This document shows, in pieces, positions 7,767-15,156 of a stretch of 64,000 nt of DNA (its first letter is position 1; every line of letters starts with the position of its first letter). Source of the stretch: Streptomyces cavernicola (lineage in GTDB: Bacteria; Actinomycetota; Actinomycetes; Streptomycetales; Streptomycetaceae); NCBI RefSeq assembly GCF_029968035.1, contig NZ_JASCIQ010000002.1, positions 124,001 to 188,000 of the forward strand, given 5' to 3'. The position numbers were made by a program, and so were the translations under genes. The notes beneath the pieces were generated by a model that did not search any database, was not told the DNA's origin, and saw nothing but the letters and a program-made list of their open reading frames with translations.

Positions 7767-7862
7767 GGATCCACTGAGCGACCCACGCGAGCCGGTGGGA
7801 AACAAGCTCGCGAACCGTGCACTGCCGATCCTGTTCGGGGTGAGCGTAACGCCCGTTGCCAA

Positions 7863-8133
7863 ATGCGAGCATTCGCGGCCAAGCCCGTTCAGCTGTCGAC
7901 GAGTTGGAAACCGTACGACCTCACCGTCGGCACTCTCGTCGTACTCCCCGAAGGCGGACCGCACGCAGGCGCCGGAGTCATGAACCGCATGGCCGCCATC
8001 GGGATCACCGTCAGCCACGCAGTCGAGCAGCCGGAACCCCGGCAGGCGACCGCCGAGGAAGCATCACTGCTCGGCACCCAGAAGCCCGCACTCGTCACGC
8101 ACATCCGGCGGACCTACTACAGCGTCTCGGGGG
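7863..8133 (+). pseudogene. C-terminal fragment of a GntR/UTRA-family regulator
   Basis: The frame from 7863 gives a segment like the effector-binding half of Streptomyces GntR (HutC-type) regulators: YDLTVGTLVVLPEGGPHAGA, MNRMAAIGI, then the conserved EPRQATAEEASLLGTQ and LVTHIRRTYYS. No winged-helix DNA-binding domain precedes it; the 96 bases between it and the restriction gene contain no match. After a run of eight G (about 8130-8137) the frame leaves the family consensus and reads into the tRNA region. I read this as a remnant truncated at both ends, possibly by the event that brought in the restriction gene. Confidence 0.6.
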
Positions 8134-8167
8134 GGGAGTGGTGCGCAACGGCCCCCGCCCACGCCAA

Positions 8168-8200
8168 GGGCCCCCGACCGAAATCCCCGGTCAGGGGCCC
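8168..8200 (-). terminator. tRNA-Ser terminator hairpin
   Basis: GGGCCCC-C-GACCG (8168-8180) pairs with CGGTC-A-GGGGCCC (8188-8200), a 12-bp stem with one mismatch, about 11 bases beyond the 3' end of tRNA-Ser on the minus strand. Confidence 0.75.
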
Positions 8201-8210
8201 TCAACTACCG

Positions 8211-8295
8211 CGGTGGGTGTGGGATTTGAACCCACGGAGGCTTGCGCCTCGACGGTTTTCAAGACCGTTCCCTTAGGCCGCTCGGGCAACCCACC
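8211..8295 (-). tRNA. tRNA-Ser (anticodon TGA)
   Basis: The minus strand from 8295 folds as an 85-base class II tRNA. The acceptor GGTGGGT pairs with ACCCACC. The anticodon stem CGGTC/GACCG type surrounds the loop TTGAAAA with anticodon TGA. A long variable arm (GAGGCGCAAGCCTC) is typical of tRNA-Ser, and the T-arm reads GTGGGTTCAAATCCCAC. The discriminator is G and CCA is not encoded. The gene decodes UCA/UCG-type codons. tRNA-Ser 3' ends are common integration sites, but I found no repeated copy of this 3' end in the window. Confidence 0.95.
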
Positions 8296-8414
8296 CTCGC
8301 CCCGCCTCACCTGCTGCGGAGCGGCTACAGCCTACCGGCCCCGGCGGCCCTCGTGGGCGTTCGGGCGGTCACAGCCGGGCCGCCTGCCGCTTGATCCGGC
8401 CACCGGAGGACCGG

Positions 8415-9887
8415 TCACTCCTCGCCCTTGCTGCCCAGGACGACGTCCACCGTGCGCTCGTCGCCGCCGCGCTTGTACGTCAACTTGACCGTGTCGCCCG
8501 GCTTGTGGGTCCAGATCTCGCTGATCAGGGTGGGGCCGCTGTCGATCGGGCGGTCGTCGAGCCGGGTGATCACGTCGCCGGCCCTGAGCCCCGCCTTGTC
8601 CGCGGGCCCGCCCTTGGTGACCGGGGACGATCCGCCCACGCCCTCCTGGGAGATCTGCGCACCGTCGCTCGTGGACTGGTCCAGGGAGACCGAGGCGCCG
8701 ATCATCGGGTAGACGGCCTTGCCGGTCTTGATCAGCTGGTCGGCGACGTTCTTCGCCTGGTTGATCGGGATGGCGAAGCCGAGGCCGATCGAACCGCCCT
8801 GCCCGCCGCCGAGCCCGCCCCCGCTCTCCGCCGGCTTGATCGCGGAGTTGATGCCGATCACCGCACCGCGCGCATCGAGCAGCGGCCCGCCCGAGTTGCC
8901 CGGGTTGATCGACGCGTCCGTCTGCAGCGCGCTCATGTACGAGTTCTTCGAGCCCGTGCCGTCCCCGGAGGCCACCGGGCGGTTCTTGGCGCTGACGATG
9001 CCGGTCGTCACCGTGTTGGACAGGCCGAAGGGCGCACCGATCGCGATGGTCGAGTCGCCCACGGCCACCCGCTCCGAGTTACCGAGCGGCAGCGGCTTGA
9101 GGCCCGAGGCGTTCTTGAGCTTCAGGACCGCCACGTCGTACCCCTGCGCCAGGCCGACCACCTGCGCCTCGTACTTCTTCCCGTCCGAGAACGTCACCTG
9201 GATCCGGCCGCCGTCCGCGGCGGACGCCACCACATGGTTGTTGGTGAGGATGTGTCCCTGCTTGTCGTAGACGAAGCCGGTGCCCGTGCCGCCCTCGCCC
9301 TGCGCGCCGCCGCCCTGTGCGTCGATGGTGACGACGCTGGGGAGCGCGTTCGCCGCGATGTTCGCGACGGTGCCCGGCTCGCGCTTCAGGTTGGCGGGGG
9401 TGTCCGACGCCGAGACCGTGGTCGAGTCCACCGCCGAGTCGTTGCGCTCCGCCGCCCAGTACCCGACCCCGCCGCCGATGCCGCCGGCCAGCAGCGCGGC
9501 GACCAGGACCGCGGCGACCAGGCCGCCCTTGCGCCGGGCGGGCACCGGCGCGGGCTGCTGATAGCTCGCACCCCACTCATGGCCCCCGCCGCCCTGCGCG
9601 TACGCGGGCACGGCGGGCGGTGCGGGCGGCCAGCCGCCCGCACCCGCGGGCTCGCCCCCGGCTCCCGCCGGAGGAGGCGGCACGGGCGGAAGGGGCGCGG
9701 TGTGCTGCTGGTCAGCCGAAACCGTGCGCTGCTGGTCCGCCGAAGTCGGCTGCTGTCGCTGCTCGGTCGGCGACGCCTCCGCTGCGTGGTTCGCGTCGGG
9801 AGCGGCCGCCGGGGGCACGGGCACGGAAGGTGCGGACGGGGCGGGGGTGACCTCGTTGCCCTCGTTGCCCTCGTTCTCGGTGCTCAC
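8415..9887 (-). CDS. HtrA/DegP-like serine protease with PDZ domain
   Basis: A 490-residue membrane-anchored trypsin-like protease. A disordered Pro/Ala/Gln-rich cytoplasmic region (about residues 1-118) is followed by one membrane helix (GLVAAVLVAALLAGGIGG) and an exported S1C domain. The triad is visible as His in LTNNHVV, Asp in GYDVAVLKL and Ser in NPGNSGGPLL. A C-terminal PDZ domain includes GGPADKAGLRAGDVITRLDD. This is the usual actinobacterial HtrA used in envelope protein quality control. GTG at 9887 was chosen because AGGAG lies about 8 bases upstream; the longer frame to 9980 reads through the promoter repeats. It is monocistronic and faces the glycerophosphodiesterase gene. Confidence 0.9.
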   Translation of the reverse strand: MSTENEGNEGNEVTPAPSAPSVPVPPAAAPDANHAAEASPTEQRQQPTSADQQRTVSADQQHTAPLPPVPPPPAGAGGEPAGAGGWPPAPPAVPAYAQGGGGHEWGASYQQPAPVPARRKGGLVAAVLVAALLAGGIGGGVGYWAAERNDSAVDSTTVSASDTPANLKREPGTVANIAANALPSVVTIDAQGGGAQGEGGTGTGFVYDKQGHILTNNHVVASAADGGRIQVTFSDGKKYEAQVVGLAQGYDVAVLKLKNASGLKPLPLGNSERVAVGDSTIAIGAPFGLSNTVTTGIVSAKNRPVASGDGTGSKNSYMSALQTDASINPGNSGGPLLDARGAVIGINSAIKPAESGGGLGGGQGGSIGLGFAIPINQAKNVADQLIKTGKAVYPMIGASVSLDQSTSDGAQISQEGVGGSSPVTKGGPADKAGLRAGDVITRLDDRPIDSGPTLISEIWTHKPGDTVKLTYKRGGDERTVDVVLGSKGEE

Positions 9888-9965
9888 AGCTCTCTCTCCT
9901 CGATCCACGGCGCCTTGTCGTCCTGTCCCGGCGGTGCGGTTGTCCTGGTGCGGTTCAGCCTGCGG

Positions 9966-10002
9966 TTCAGCTTTTCCCACTGTGTGGTTTCAGCTTTTCC
10001 CA
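9966..10002 (-). promoter_or_regulatory. Two 14-bp direct repeats upstream of htrA
   Basis: TGGGAAAAGCTGAA (minus-strand reading) occurs twice, at 9979-9966 and 10002-9989, spaced 23 bp, with weaker GCTGAAC copies following toward the gene. Direct repeats spaced about two helical turns are typical of response-regulator binding ahead of htrA-type genes, but no regulator is encoded nearby. Confidence 0.4.
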
Positions 10003-10129
10003 TGGGACGTCAGGGGACCATAAGCCGCACCTGTGCGTCCTGCCGTCGCTCTTCATGTCGGACCAAACGGGCGCACCCACCCCTCCCGGGGCCGCACACC
10101 GCGACCGCCGCGGGTGACACCATGACGCG

Positions 10130-10990
10130 GTGACTTCCGCACCACAGACACCTCCCGCGGGCCCGATCCGACCCTTCGCAGGGGTCCCTCAGGTCGTCGC
10201 GCACAGGGGCGCCTCCGACGACGCCCCGGAACACACCCTCGCCGCCTACAAGAAGGCCATCGAGGACGGCGCCGACGCCCTGGAATGCGACGTCCGTCTC
10301 ACCGCCGACGGCCATCTCGTATGTGTGCACGACCGTCGCGTCAACCGTACGTCAAACGGCCGGGGCGCGGTCTCGACCCTGGAGCTGGCCGATCTGGCCG
10401 CCCTCGACTTCGGCTCCTGGAAGCTCCGCGCCGACGCCGAGGAGCCCGCCGAGGCCCCGGACTGGACCGAGCACCCCGACGGCGCCGACACCTCGGTCCT
10501 CACCCTGGAGCGGCTCCTGGAACTGGTCGCCGACGCGGGCCGCCCGGTCGAGCTCGCCATCGAGACCAAGCACCCCACGCGCTGGGCCGGCCAGGTCGAG
10601 GAGCGGCTGCTGCACCTCCTGAAGCGCTTCGGCCTCGACGCACCGCCGGCCGAAGGCCCCTCCCAAGTACGGATCATGAGCTTCTCGGCGCGTTCGCTGC
10701 ACCGGGTCCGGGCCGCGGCGCCGACGATCCCGACCGTCTATCTGATGCAGTTCGTCTCGCCCCGGCTGCGCGACGGCCGGCTCCCGCGCGGTGTCGGAAT
10801 CGCCGGCCCTGGCATCCGCATCGTCCGCAACCACCCGGCGTACATCGAGAAGCTGAAGCGCGCCGGAAACCAGGTGCATGTGTGGACCGTGAACGAGCCC
10901 GAGGACGTCGAGCTCTGTGTGGACCTGGGCGTCGACGCCATCATCACCAACCGGCCGCGCGCCGTGCTCGACCAACTCGGCCGCCCCTGA
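10130..10990 (+). CDS. Glycerophosphodiester phosphodiesterase
   Basis: A 286-residue GDPD/UgpQ-type enzyme. The N-terminal VVAHRGASDDAPEHTLAAY carries the catalytic HRG and the first metal-binding Glu. ALECDVRLTADGHLVCVHD carries the Glu-x-Asp metal pair and the second catalytic His. TIM-barrel strands continue through VELAIETKH and end with QVHVWTVNEPEDVE...GVDAIITNRP. It hydrolyses glycerophosphodiesters to glycerol-3-phosphate and an alcohol. There is no signal peptide, so it is cytoplasmic. GTG at 10130 is the first start compatible with the domain. It is transcribed divergently from htrA and separately from the next gene (236-base gap). Confidence 0.9.
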   Translation: MTSAPQTPPAGPIRPFAGVPQVVAHRGASDDAPEHTLAAYKKAIEDGADALECDVRLTADGHLVCVHDRRVNRTSNGRGAVSTLELADLAALDFGSWKLRADAEEPAEAPDWTEHPDGADTSVLTLERLLELVADAGRPVELAIETKHPTRWAGQVEERLLHLLKRFGLDAPPAEGPSQVRIMSFSARSLHRVRAAAPTIPTVYLMQFVSPRLRDGRLPRGVGIAGPGIRIVRNHPAYIEKLKRAGNQVHVWTVNEPEDVELCVDLGVDAIITNRPRAVLDQLGRP

Positions 10991-11226
10991 GGCCCCTGGG
11001 CCGAATCCGTCACTACGCGCGCGTGCCGCCCGTCCAGTCGTCCCCCGCCCCGGAAGACCCCTCGGGCAACGCCCATCCGCCTCTGCCGTCACTCACGCAG
11101 AGTGCACCGGCGCGTTCGGCCCGTACGCGATCGTCACGAGTGCGTCACCAGAGGCGGATTGGCCGGTTTCCGGTCCAGTCCAGTGGGGCATTCACACCGT
11201 GGCGTGGGGCAAAGGAGGTCTCGGGG

Positions 11227-11754
11227 GTGGCGTTGGTGGTGGCACAGGAGGTGCCCGCGCAGACGAGCATGGCCGTACCCCATGGCCCTGCGGGCGTGGG
11301 CAAGGCACGACACCGGATGCGGGACCAGCTCCGCATCAGCGGGGTGTCGGATTCGGTCATTGACGATGCCGTCCTGATCCTTTCGGAGTTGCTGAGCAAC
11401 GCGTGCCGGCACGGCCGGCCGCTGGGCCGGGGATCGATGGTCGGCGACGGAGATGTACGAGCCGCATGGCGGGTGGAGCCCGCGGGGCGGCTGACGGTGG
11501 AAGTGACGGACGGCGGTGGTCCGACCCGCCCGGTTCCGGCCACGCCCTCGGTCACCGCGCACGGCGGCCGCGGGCTCAACATCATCACGTCGCTCGCCGA
11601 GGACTGGGGCGTCCGGGACGACGCCGCGGGCGAGGTCACCGTATGGGTCGTCCTGAAGGACGTCTCGTGCCGTACGGATTTCGCTACGCGCGTCGCGGCC
11701 CCGGCGGCCGTCGCCGGTCTGGAATTCGCCGACCCCTTCGAGGACTTGGCCTGA
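11227..11754 (+). CDS. Anti-sigma-type serine kinase fold (HATPase_c) protein
   Basis: A 175-residue stand-alone GHKL ATPase of the RsbW/SpoIIAB-like class that is abundant in Streptomyces. It has an N-box (LILSELLSNACRHGRPL), a G1 region (LTVEVTDGGGPTRP) and a G2 loop (HGGRGLNIITSLAEDWGV). Such proteins phosphorylate anti-anti-sigma partners or hold sigma factors. GTG at 11227 has AAGGAGG 8 bases upstream. The longer in-frame reading runs back into the glycerophosphodiesterase gene and is spurious. No sigma factor or antagonist is adjacent, so its target is unknown. A related protein is encoded at 19200-19679. Confidence 0.82.
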   Translation: MALVVAQEVPAQTSMAVPHGPAGVGKARHRMRDQLRISGVSDSVIDDAVLILSELLSNACRHGRPLGRGSMVGDGDVRAAWRVEPAGRLTVEVTDGGGPTRPVPATPSVTAHGGRGLNIITSLAEDWGVRDDAAGEVTVWVVLKDVSCRTDFATRVAAPAAVAGLEFADPFEDLA

Positions 11755-11902
11755 GCGACCGCAGCGGCCCGGCGGGCCCCGGCGCCCCGAGCGCCGCCCG
11801 GCTCGTTCCCGGCGAAGGTTGTCCACAGGCAACCCGGTCTCCGCGTACGAACGGCTAGGCTCGCGCCCGTACGCAGGAAGACGTCACCGGGAGACACCCA
11901 CG

Positions 11903-12880
11903 ATGGCCAAGAAGCGCCCCCAGACCAAGGGCCAGCCCCAGGGCAAGAAGGCACAGCTCACCGATGGAGAGATCCCGGTCGTCGGTGCCCGCGAGCCCTG
12001 CCCCTGCGGTTCCGGCCGCCGGTACAAGGCCTGTCACGGCCGGGCCGCGGCGCACGCCGTGACCGAGCTGGTGCACCGCCCCTTCGAGGGCCTGTCCGGC
12101 GAGGGCGACTGGGTGGCGCTGCGCGAACTCGTGCCCGCCGCGACTGTCGAGCTGACGCTCAAGGGCGGACTGCCCGAGGGCGTCCCGTCGGTCACGCTCG
12201 CCACGGTCCTCCCGATGGCCTGGCCGGGTCTGCGCCGCGAGGACGGCTCGGTGCTCATCGGCCTGCAGAACGACATGGCGTCCGGCGACCTCAGCCGTGA
12301 CCTGGCCGACACCCTGCAGCAGGCCCTCACCACGGAGCCGGGCAAGCCGGTGAACGGCCGCCGCGCCCCGGCCGACGGCCCGCGTCTGCAAGACCTGCTC
12401 GACCCGGCCGCGCCCTTCGAGCCGGTGGTGCACACGGGCTTCGAGTTCTGGGTCCCGGACTCGGAGAACGCCACGCCGGACGTCGCCGCCTCCCTGGAGC
12501 GGGCCAACGCCGCGGCGATCCCCACGGTCAAGCTGGCCGGCGTGGACGCGGCGTACTGGTGCGAGACCCCGGAGAAGAACCACCTGCGCTGGGTCATGCC
12601 GCACCCCGAGGAGCAGCTGCTCGACGCCCTGGCCCGGCTGCACGCCGCGGGCACGTCCAGCCTCGGAGAGGGCACCCGCCTGGTCGGCTCGTTCCGTGCG
12701 CACGGCCTGGTGGTCCCGGTCTGGGACCTGCCGAGCGAGGTGCAGGCGGCGGACGTGGAGAAGCCCGCCACCGAGTTCGCCGAGCGCCTCGCCGCCGCGC
12801 TCGCCACGGACGCCCCGCTGACCCCCGAGGAGCGCCGGGCCCGCGGCGGCCTCACCAACCGCCAGGTCACCCTGAACTGA
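11903..12880 (+). CDS. DUF5926 protein with N-terminal SEC-C zinc motif
   Basis: A 325-residue cytoplasmic protein. It begins with a Lys-rich segment (MAKKRPQTKGQPQGKKAQ), followed by the SEC-C metal-binding motif PCPCGSGRRYKACHGR (about residues 33-48; Cys-x-Cys-x8-Cys-His). The remainder is the DUF5926 domain conserved in actinobacteria, with LPMAWPGLRREDGSVLIGLQ and GFEFWVPD. SEC-C motifs bind zinc and often contact protein or nucleic acid partners. ATG at 11903 keeps the basic N-terminus. A perfect DnaA-box 9-mer lies in the upstream gap at 11819-11827. Molecular role unknown. Confidence 0.8.
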   Translation: MAKKRPQTKGQPQGKKAQLTDGEIPVVGAREPCPCGSGRRYKACHGRAAAHAVTELVHRPFEGLSGEGDWVALRELVPAATVELTLKGGLPEGVPSVTLATVLPMAWPGLRREDGSVLIGLQNDMASGDLSRDLADTLQQALTTEPGKPVNGRRAPADGPRLQDLLDPAAPFEPVVHTGFEFWVPDSENATPDVAASLERANAAAIPTVKLAGVDAAYWCETPEKNHLRWVMPHPEEQLLDALARLHAAGTSSLGEGTRLVGSFRAHGLVVPVWDLPSEVQAADVEKPATEFAERLAAALATDAPLTPEERRARGGLTNRQVTLN

Positions 12881-12924
12881 CCCGTCGGAGACGTCCGGAA
12901 CGGCCCCGAACCAGGGGGGAACAT

Positions 12925-12960
12925 ATGACTCGCGTCACAACTCCCGGTAAAGGCACGTAA
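12925..12960 (+). other. Possible 11-residue leader peptide
   Basis: CAGGGGGGAAC followed by ATG at 12925 gives a good ribosome site and a frame MTRVTTPGKGT ending in TAA, 45 bases after the DUF5926 stop. No gene follows on this strand, only a strong terminator 64 bases on. It could be a real micro-ORF or chance. Confidence 0.2.
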
Positions 12961-13011
12961 ATCCGTGTCCGAATAGCCGAGATCGAATTTGCGAACCGCC
13001 GATCTCTTGTT

Positions 13012-13074
13012 ACCGTTCAGGTAGCCCGGTTGCTGGTGCATCCCCCGTCGCCAGCAACCGGGCCCTTGTCTTTT
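13012..13074 (+). ncRNA. Candidate short RNA ending in a T-run terminator
   Basis: TTGCGA (about 12990) and TACCGT (about 13012-13017), spaced 16 bases, could form a promoter immediately before a 13-bp perfect stem with a T-rich tail. Any transcript from it would be only about 50 bases. The alternative is that this is simply the distant terminator of the DUF5926 gene. The sequence does not decide between them. Confidence 0.25.
13024..13063 (+). terminator. 13-bp perfect hairpin with T-run
   Basis: GCCCGGTTGCTGG (13024-13036) pairs perfectly with 13051-13063 around a 14-base loop and is followed on the plus strand by CCTTGTCTTTTCT. It is a classical intrinsic terminator for plus-strand transcription and lies just before the convergent secreted-protein gene. 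Confidence 0.85.
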
Positions 13075-13125
13075 CTGCGGAATCCCGCGTTCAGCCCCCG
13101 CCCGGCCCGGCAGCCGTTCTCCGGC

Positions 13126-13779
13126 TCAACTCCTGGGCGTGTGAGGCGAGTTACTCCCGGAGCGCAGCAGCAGCGGCCGCTCCTCCTCGTCGCCCTCCGC
13201 CCCCTGCGGGGCGGCGAACTCCGCGATCGCCGTGTAGGCCGCGGGCTCTCCCCGGCCGGGCTCGCGCGGGGTCTCGCAGGCACCGGGCTCGTCGTCGGCC
13301 CCCACGGCGCAGTGCATCTGCACGGTGCGCCCGCCGGGCCCCATCAGCGTGAGGACGGCACGCAGCCGCTCGCCGGTCGCATTGCGGTAGTACGTCCGCG
13401 CCCAGGTGTCGCCCTCCTGCGCCAGTACGCAGGTCTGCGCCTCCACTCCGTCGGGGGAGGCGAGTTCGGGTCCGCACTGCGCGGCGGTGGTGAGGCCGAG
13501 CCCGGAGAGCAGCCCGCCCCCGGTCGTCCGCCCCGGCGCCTTCTCCTCCACCCCGGCCCCGGCCGAAGCCCCGGCCCGCCCCGGCTCACCCGAAGAGCCT
13601 GAAGGATCCGAAGGGACCGGATCGGCGGCGCCCTTTCGTGCGTCGGACGACGCCTGCCGTGCGGCTTCGGTGCGGTCGGTGCGGCCCTCGCTCGTCGGGC
13701 CCGCGAGTGCTCCGGCCAGCGGCAGAGAGGCGGTGAGTGCCACGGCGGCGACGAGCACCGCCAAGCGAGTGCGCTGCAT
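13126..13779 (-). CDS. Secreted protein of unknown function
   Basis: A 217-residue exported protein with signal peptide MQRTRLAVLVAAVALTASLPLAGALA. A charged and Ser/Pro/Gly-rich linker (about residues 30-85) leads to a compact C-terminal domain with three visible cysteines (AAQCGPEL, AQTCVLAQEG, QMHCAVG) and a fourth in GACETPRE, possibly two disulfides. The domain contains TWARTYYRNATGERLRAVLTLMGPGGRTVQMH, which suggests a beta-sandwich. ATG at 13779 is preceded by AGGTGG; a GTG three codons earlier is an alternative. I do not recognise the family beyond a Streptomyces secreted hypothetical. Confidence 0.75.
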   Translation of the reverse strand: MQRTRLAVLVAAVALTASLPLAGALAGPTSEGRTDRTEAARQASSDARKGAADPVPSDPSGSSGEPGRAGASAGAGVEEKAPGRTTGGGLLSGLGLTTAAQCGPELASPDGVEAQTCVLAQEGDTWARTYYRNATGERLRAVLTLMGPGGRTVQMHCAVGADDEPGACETPREPGRGEPAAYTAIAEFAAPQGAEGDEEERPLLLRSGSNSPHTPRS

Positions 13780-13830
13780 GGGACCCACCTGCTCGACTGC
13801 TACGGGGGAAGGGAGACGGGCCCGAAGATA

Positions 13831-13852
13831 TCGGCGCGGCAGAGGGCGCCGA
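13831..13852 (-). terminator. Weak hairpin after the second Prim-Pol gene
   Basis: TCGGCGC (13831-13837) pairs with GCGCCGA (13846-13852), 22 bases beyond the minus-strand stop at 13874. The stem is short with no T-run. Confidence 0.35.
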
Positions 13853-13873
13853 ACCGATCCGCGCCCGTTTCCG

Positions 13874-14539
13874 CTACATCTCGGGCGCGCTCACACCCGT
13901 ACGAGTGAGGGTCTCGACGAGGACGTCCACGACCGCCTCGACGTCCGGCACCCAGGGCCGGGCCGAGCCGGGGAGCGGGGCGCGCTCCCAGCGGACCTGG
14001 CCGCGTCCCGTCTCGGACGGCGGGAGCACCACATAGCCGCCCTCGCCGTGGAAGCGGAGCGAGCCCGGCACCCAGTCCTTGGCGTAGAGCAGCTCGCCGA
14101 GCTGGGCGAGGGAGTAGGGCGCGACGAGGACGTACCAGCGGTCGGGGGTGGCGACGACCGGGCCGAGGCGGAGGTCGGCGCGGTCGAGCTCGGCGAGGGC
14201 GCGGGCCGCGGCGAGCGCGGGCAGGCTGACCGCGCACGGGCCGGGGGCTCCGGTGGCCAGCACCATCGGGGCGCCGGGGCGGTTGGTCCACCACCAGCGC
14301 ACCATCCGCTCGTCCGTGGTCGCGGCGAGGAGGCCGGGTTCGAAGGGATGCGCGCCGGGCTGGGCGCAGTCGGCGTCCGGGCAGGCGCAGTCGGGGGCGC
14401 CCGGCTGCCTGGTTCCGACTCCGGGCAGCACCGGCCACTGCCACTCCGTGGCGAAGGTCAGGGCTGCGCCGATCTGGTCAGGCCGGCGACCTGACCGCTT
14501 CGACAGGAGCTTGCGTCGCCTTCCGAGGATCTCGCGCAT
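13874..14539 (-). CDS. Prim-Pol-like (bifunctional DNA primase/polymerase N-terminal) protein
   Basis: A 221-residue protein related to the Prim-Pol N-terminal family. After a basic N-terminus (REILGRRRKLLSKRSGRR) it contains ALTFATEWQWPVLPGV, a cysteine cluster (DCACPDADCAQPGAHP) typical of Streptomyces members, WWWTNRPGAPMVLATG and FHGEGGYVVLPPSE. The catalytic Asp pair of active enzymes is not evident, so it may be structural or regulatory. ATG at 14539 has AAGGA about 10 bases upstream. A 617-base gap separates it from the divergent phosphatase gene. Confidence 0.75.
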   Translation of the reverse strand: MREILGRRRKLLSKRSGRRPDQIGAALTFATEWQWPVLPGVGTRQPGAPDCACPDADCAQPGAHPFEPGLLAATTDERMVRWWWTNRPGAPMVLATGAPGPCAVSLPALAAARALAELDRADLRLGPVVATPDRWYVLVAPYSLAQLGELLYAKDWVPGSLRFHGEGGYVVLPPSETGRGQVRWERAPLPGSARPWVPDVEAVVDVLVETLTRTGVSAPEM

Positions 14540-15156
14540 GAGCGCTCGTTCCTTTCCGTTGAACGCCGAGGGCCACATCACACCATGCGTGCATCTGTTC
14601 ACCGTGCGTACAAGTCGGCGCTTCACACCCCAGGCTCAGGCATGGGGAACCCCTACGGGTCGAGCTGGCTGTGCTCCATTAAAGCCTGGCGGAGGGTGGC
14701 GCGCGCATGGCGTTTGTGTGCCGATGCGTATTGCCGTGTGCGTTTGCTCGCTGTACTCGAAGCTCCGCCGTTTCCACCGTCGAATGGGTGGGGAGCGGCC
14801 GCCGCCGGTTAAGACGCGGAGGTTCGGCGTCAGGTTCCGGGACGGCCCAACTGCCCCTGCCCTACACCGATTACGTACCCGTCACGACCGCTGTGACGCC
14901 GTGTTGAACGAGGCCAGTCGACCGCAATATGCCCTTAGTGCTGTCAGTTTTCGGCCAACTTGCATTTAGCTTCACAAGCGGTCGCAAACACTCCGCCAGA
15001 CCTCTGAAACCACATGGACACCAGCAATCCCAGCTGGACAATGCTGGACATCCCATCACCAGGCCGTGTACATGTGGAGGCACTGCTGACGGCGGAGAAT
15101 GACAGGGGGTTTGCGATGCTATTGAGCAATACGCACCGACCTGAAAGTCGGACGCC
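14540..15156. other. 617-base divergent intergenic region
   Basis: No supported gene lies here. The half nearest the phosphatase (about 14840-15150) is clearly less GC-rich than flanking genes. It carries three TGGACA repeats (15015-15050), an inverted repeat TATTG-AG-CAATA (15120-15131) and a hairpin CCGAC-6 bases-GTCGG (15136-15151) that ends 5 bases before the phosphatase ATG. Small frames in it lack third-position GC bias. Confidence 0.6.
15015..15050 (+). repeat. Three helically phased TGGACA repeats
   Basis: TGGACA occurs at 15015-15020, 15035-15040 and 15045-15050, with start-to-start spacings of 20 and 10 bases. They would lie on one face of the helix about 110-140 bases upstream of the phosphatase-like gene, as expected for cooperative activator binding. 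Confidence 0.45.

Noticed and set aside
8211..8295. tRNA-Ser 3' end as an active attachment site
   Set aside because: I looked for a second copy of the T-arm/acceptor sequence in the surrounding 8 kb and found none; there is no integrase.
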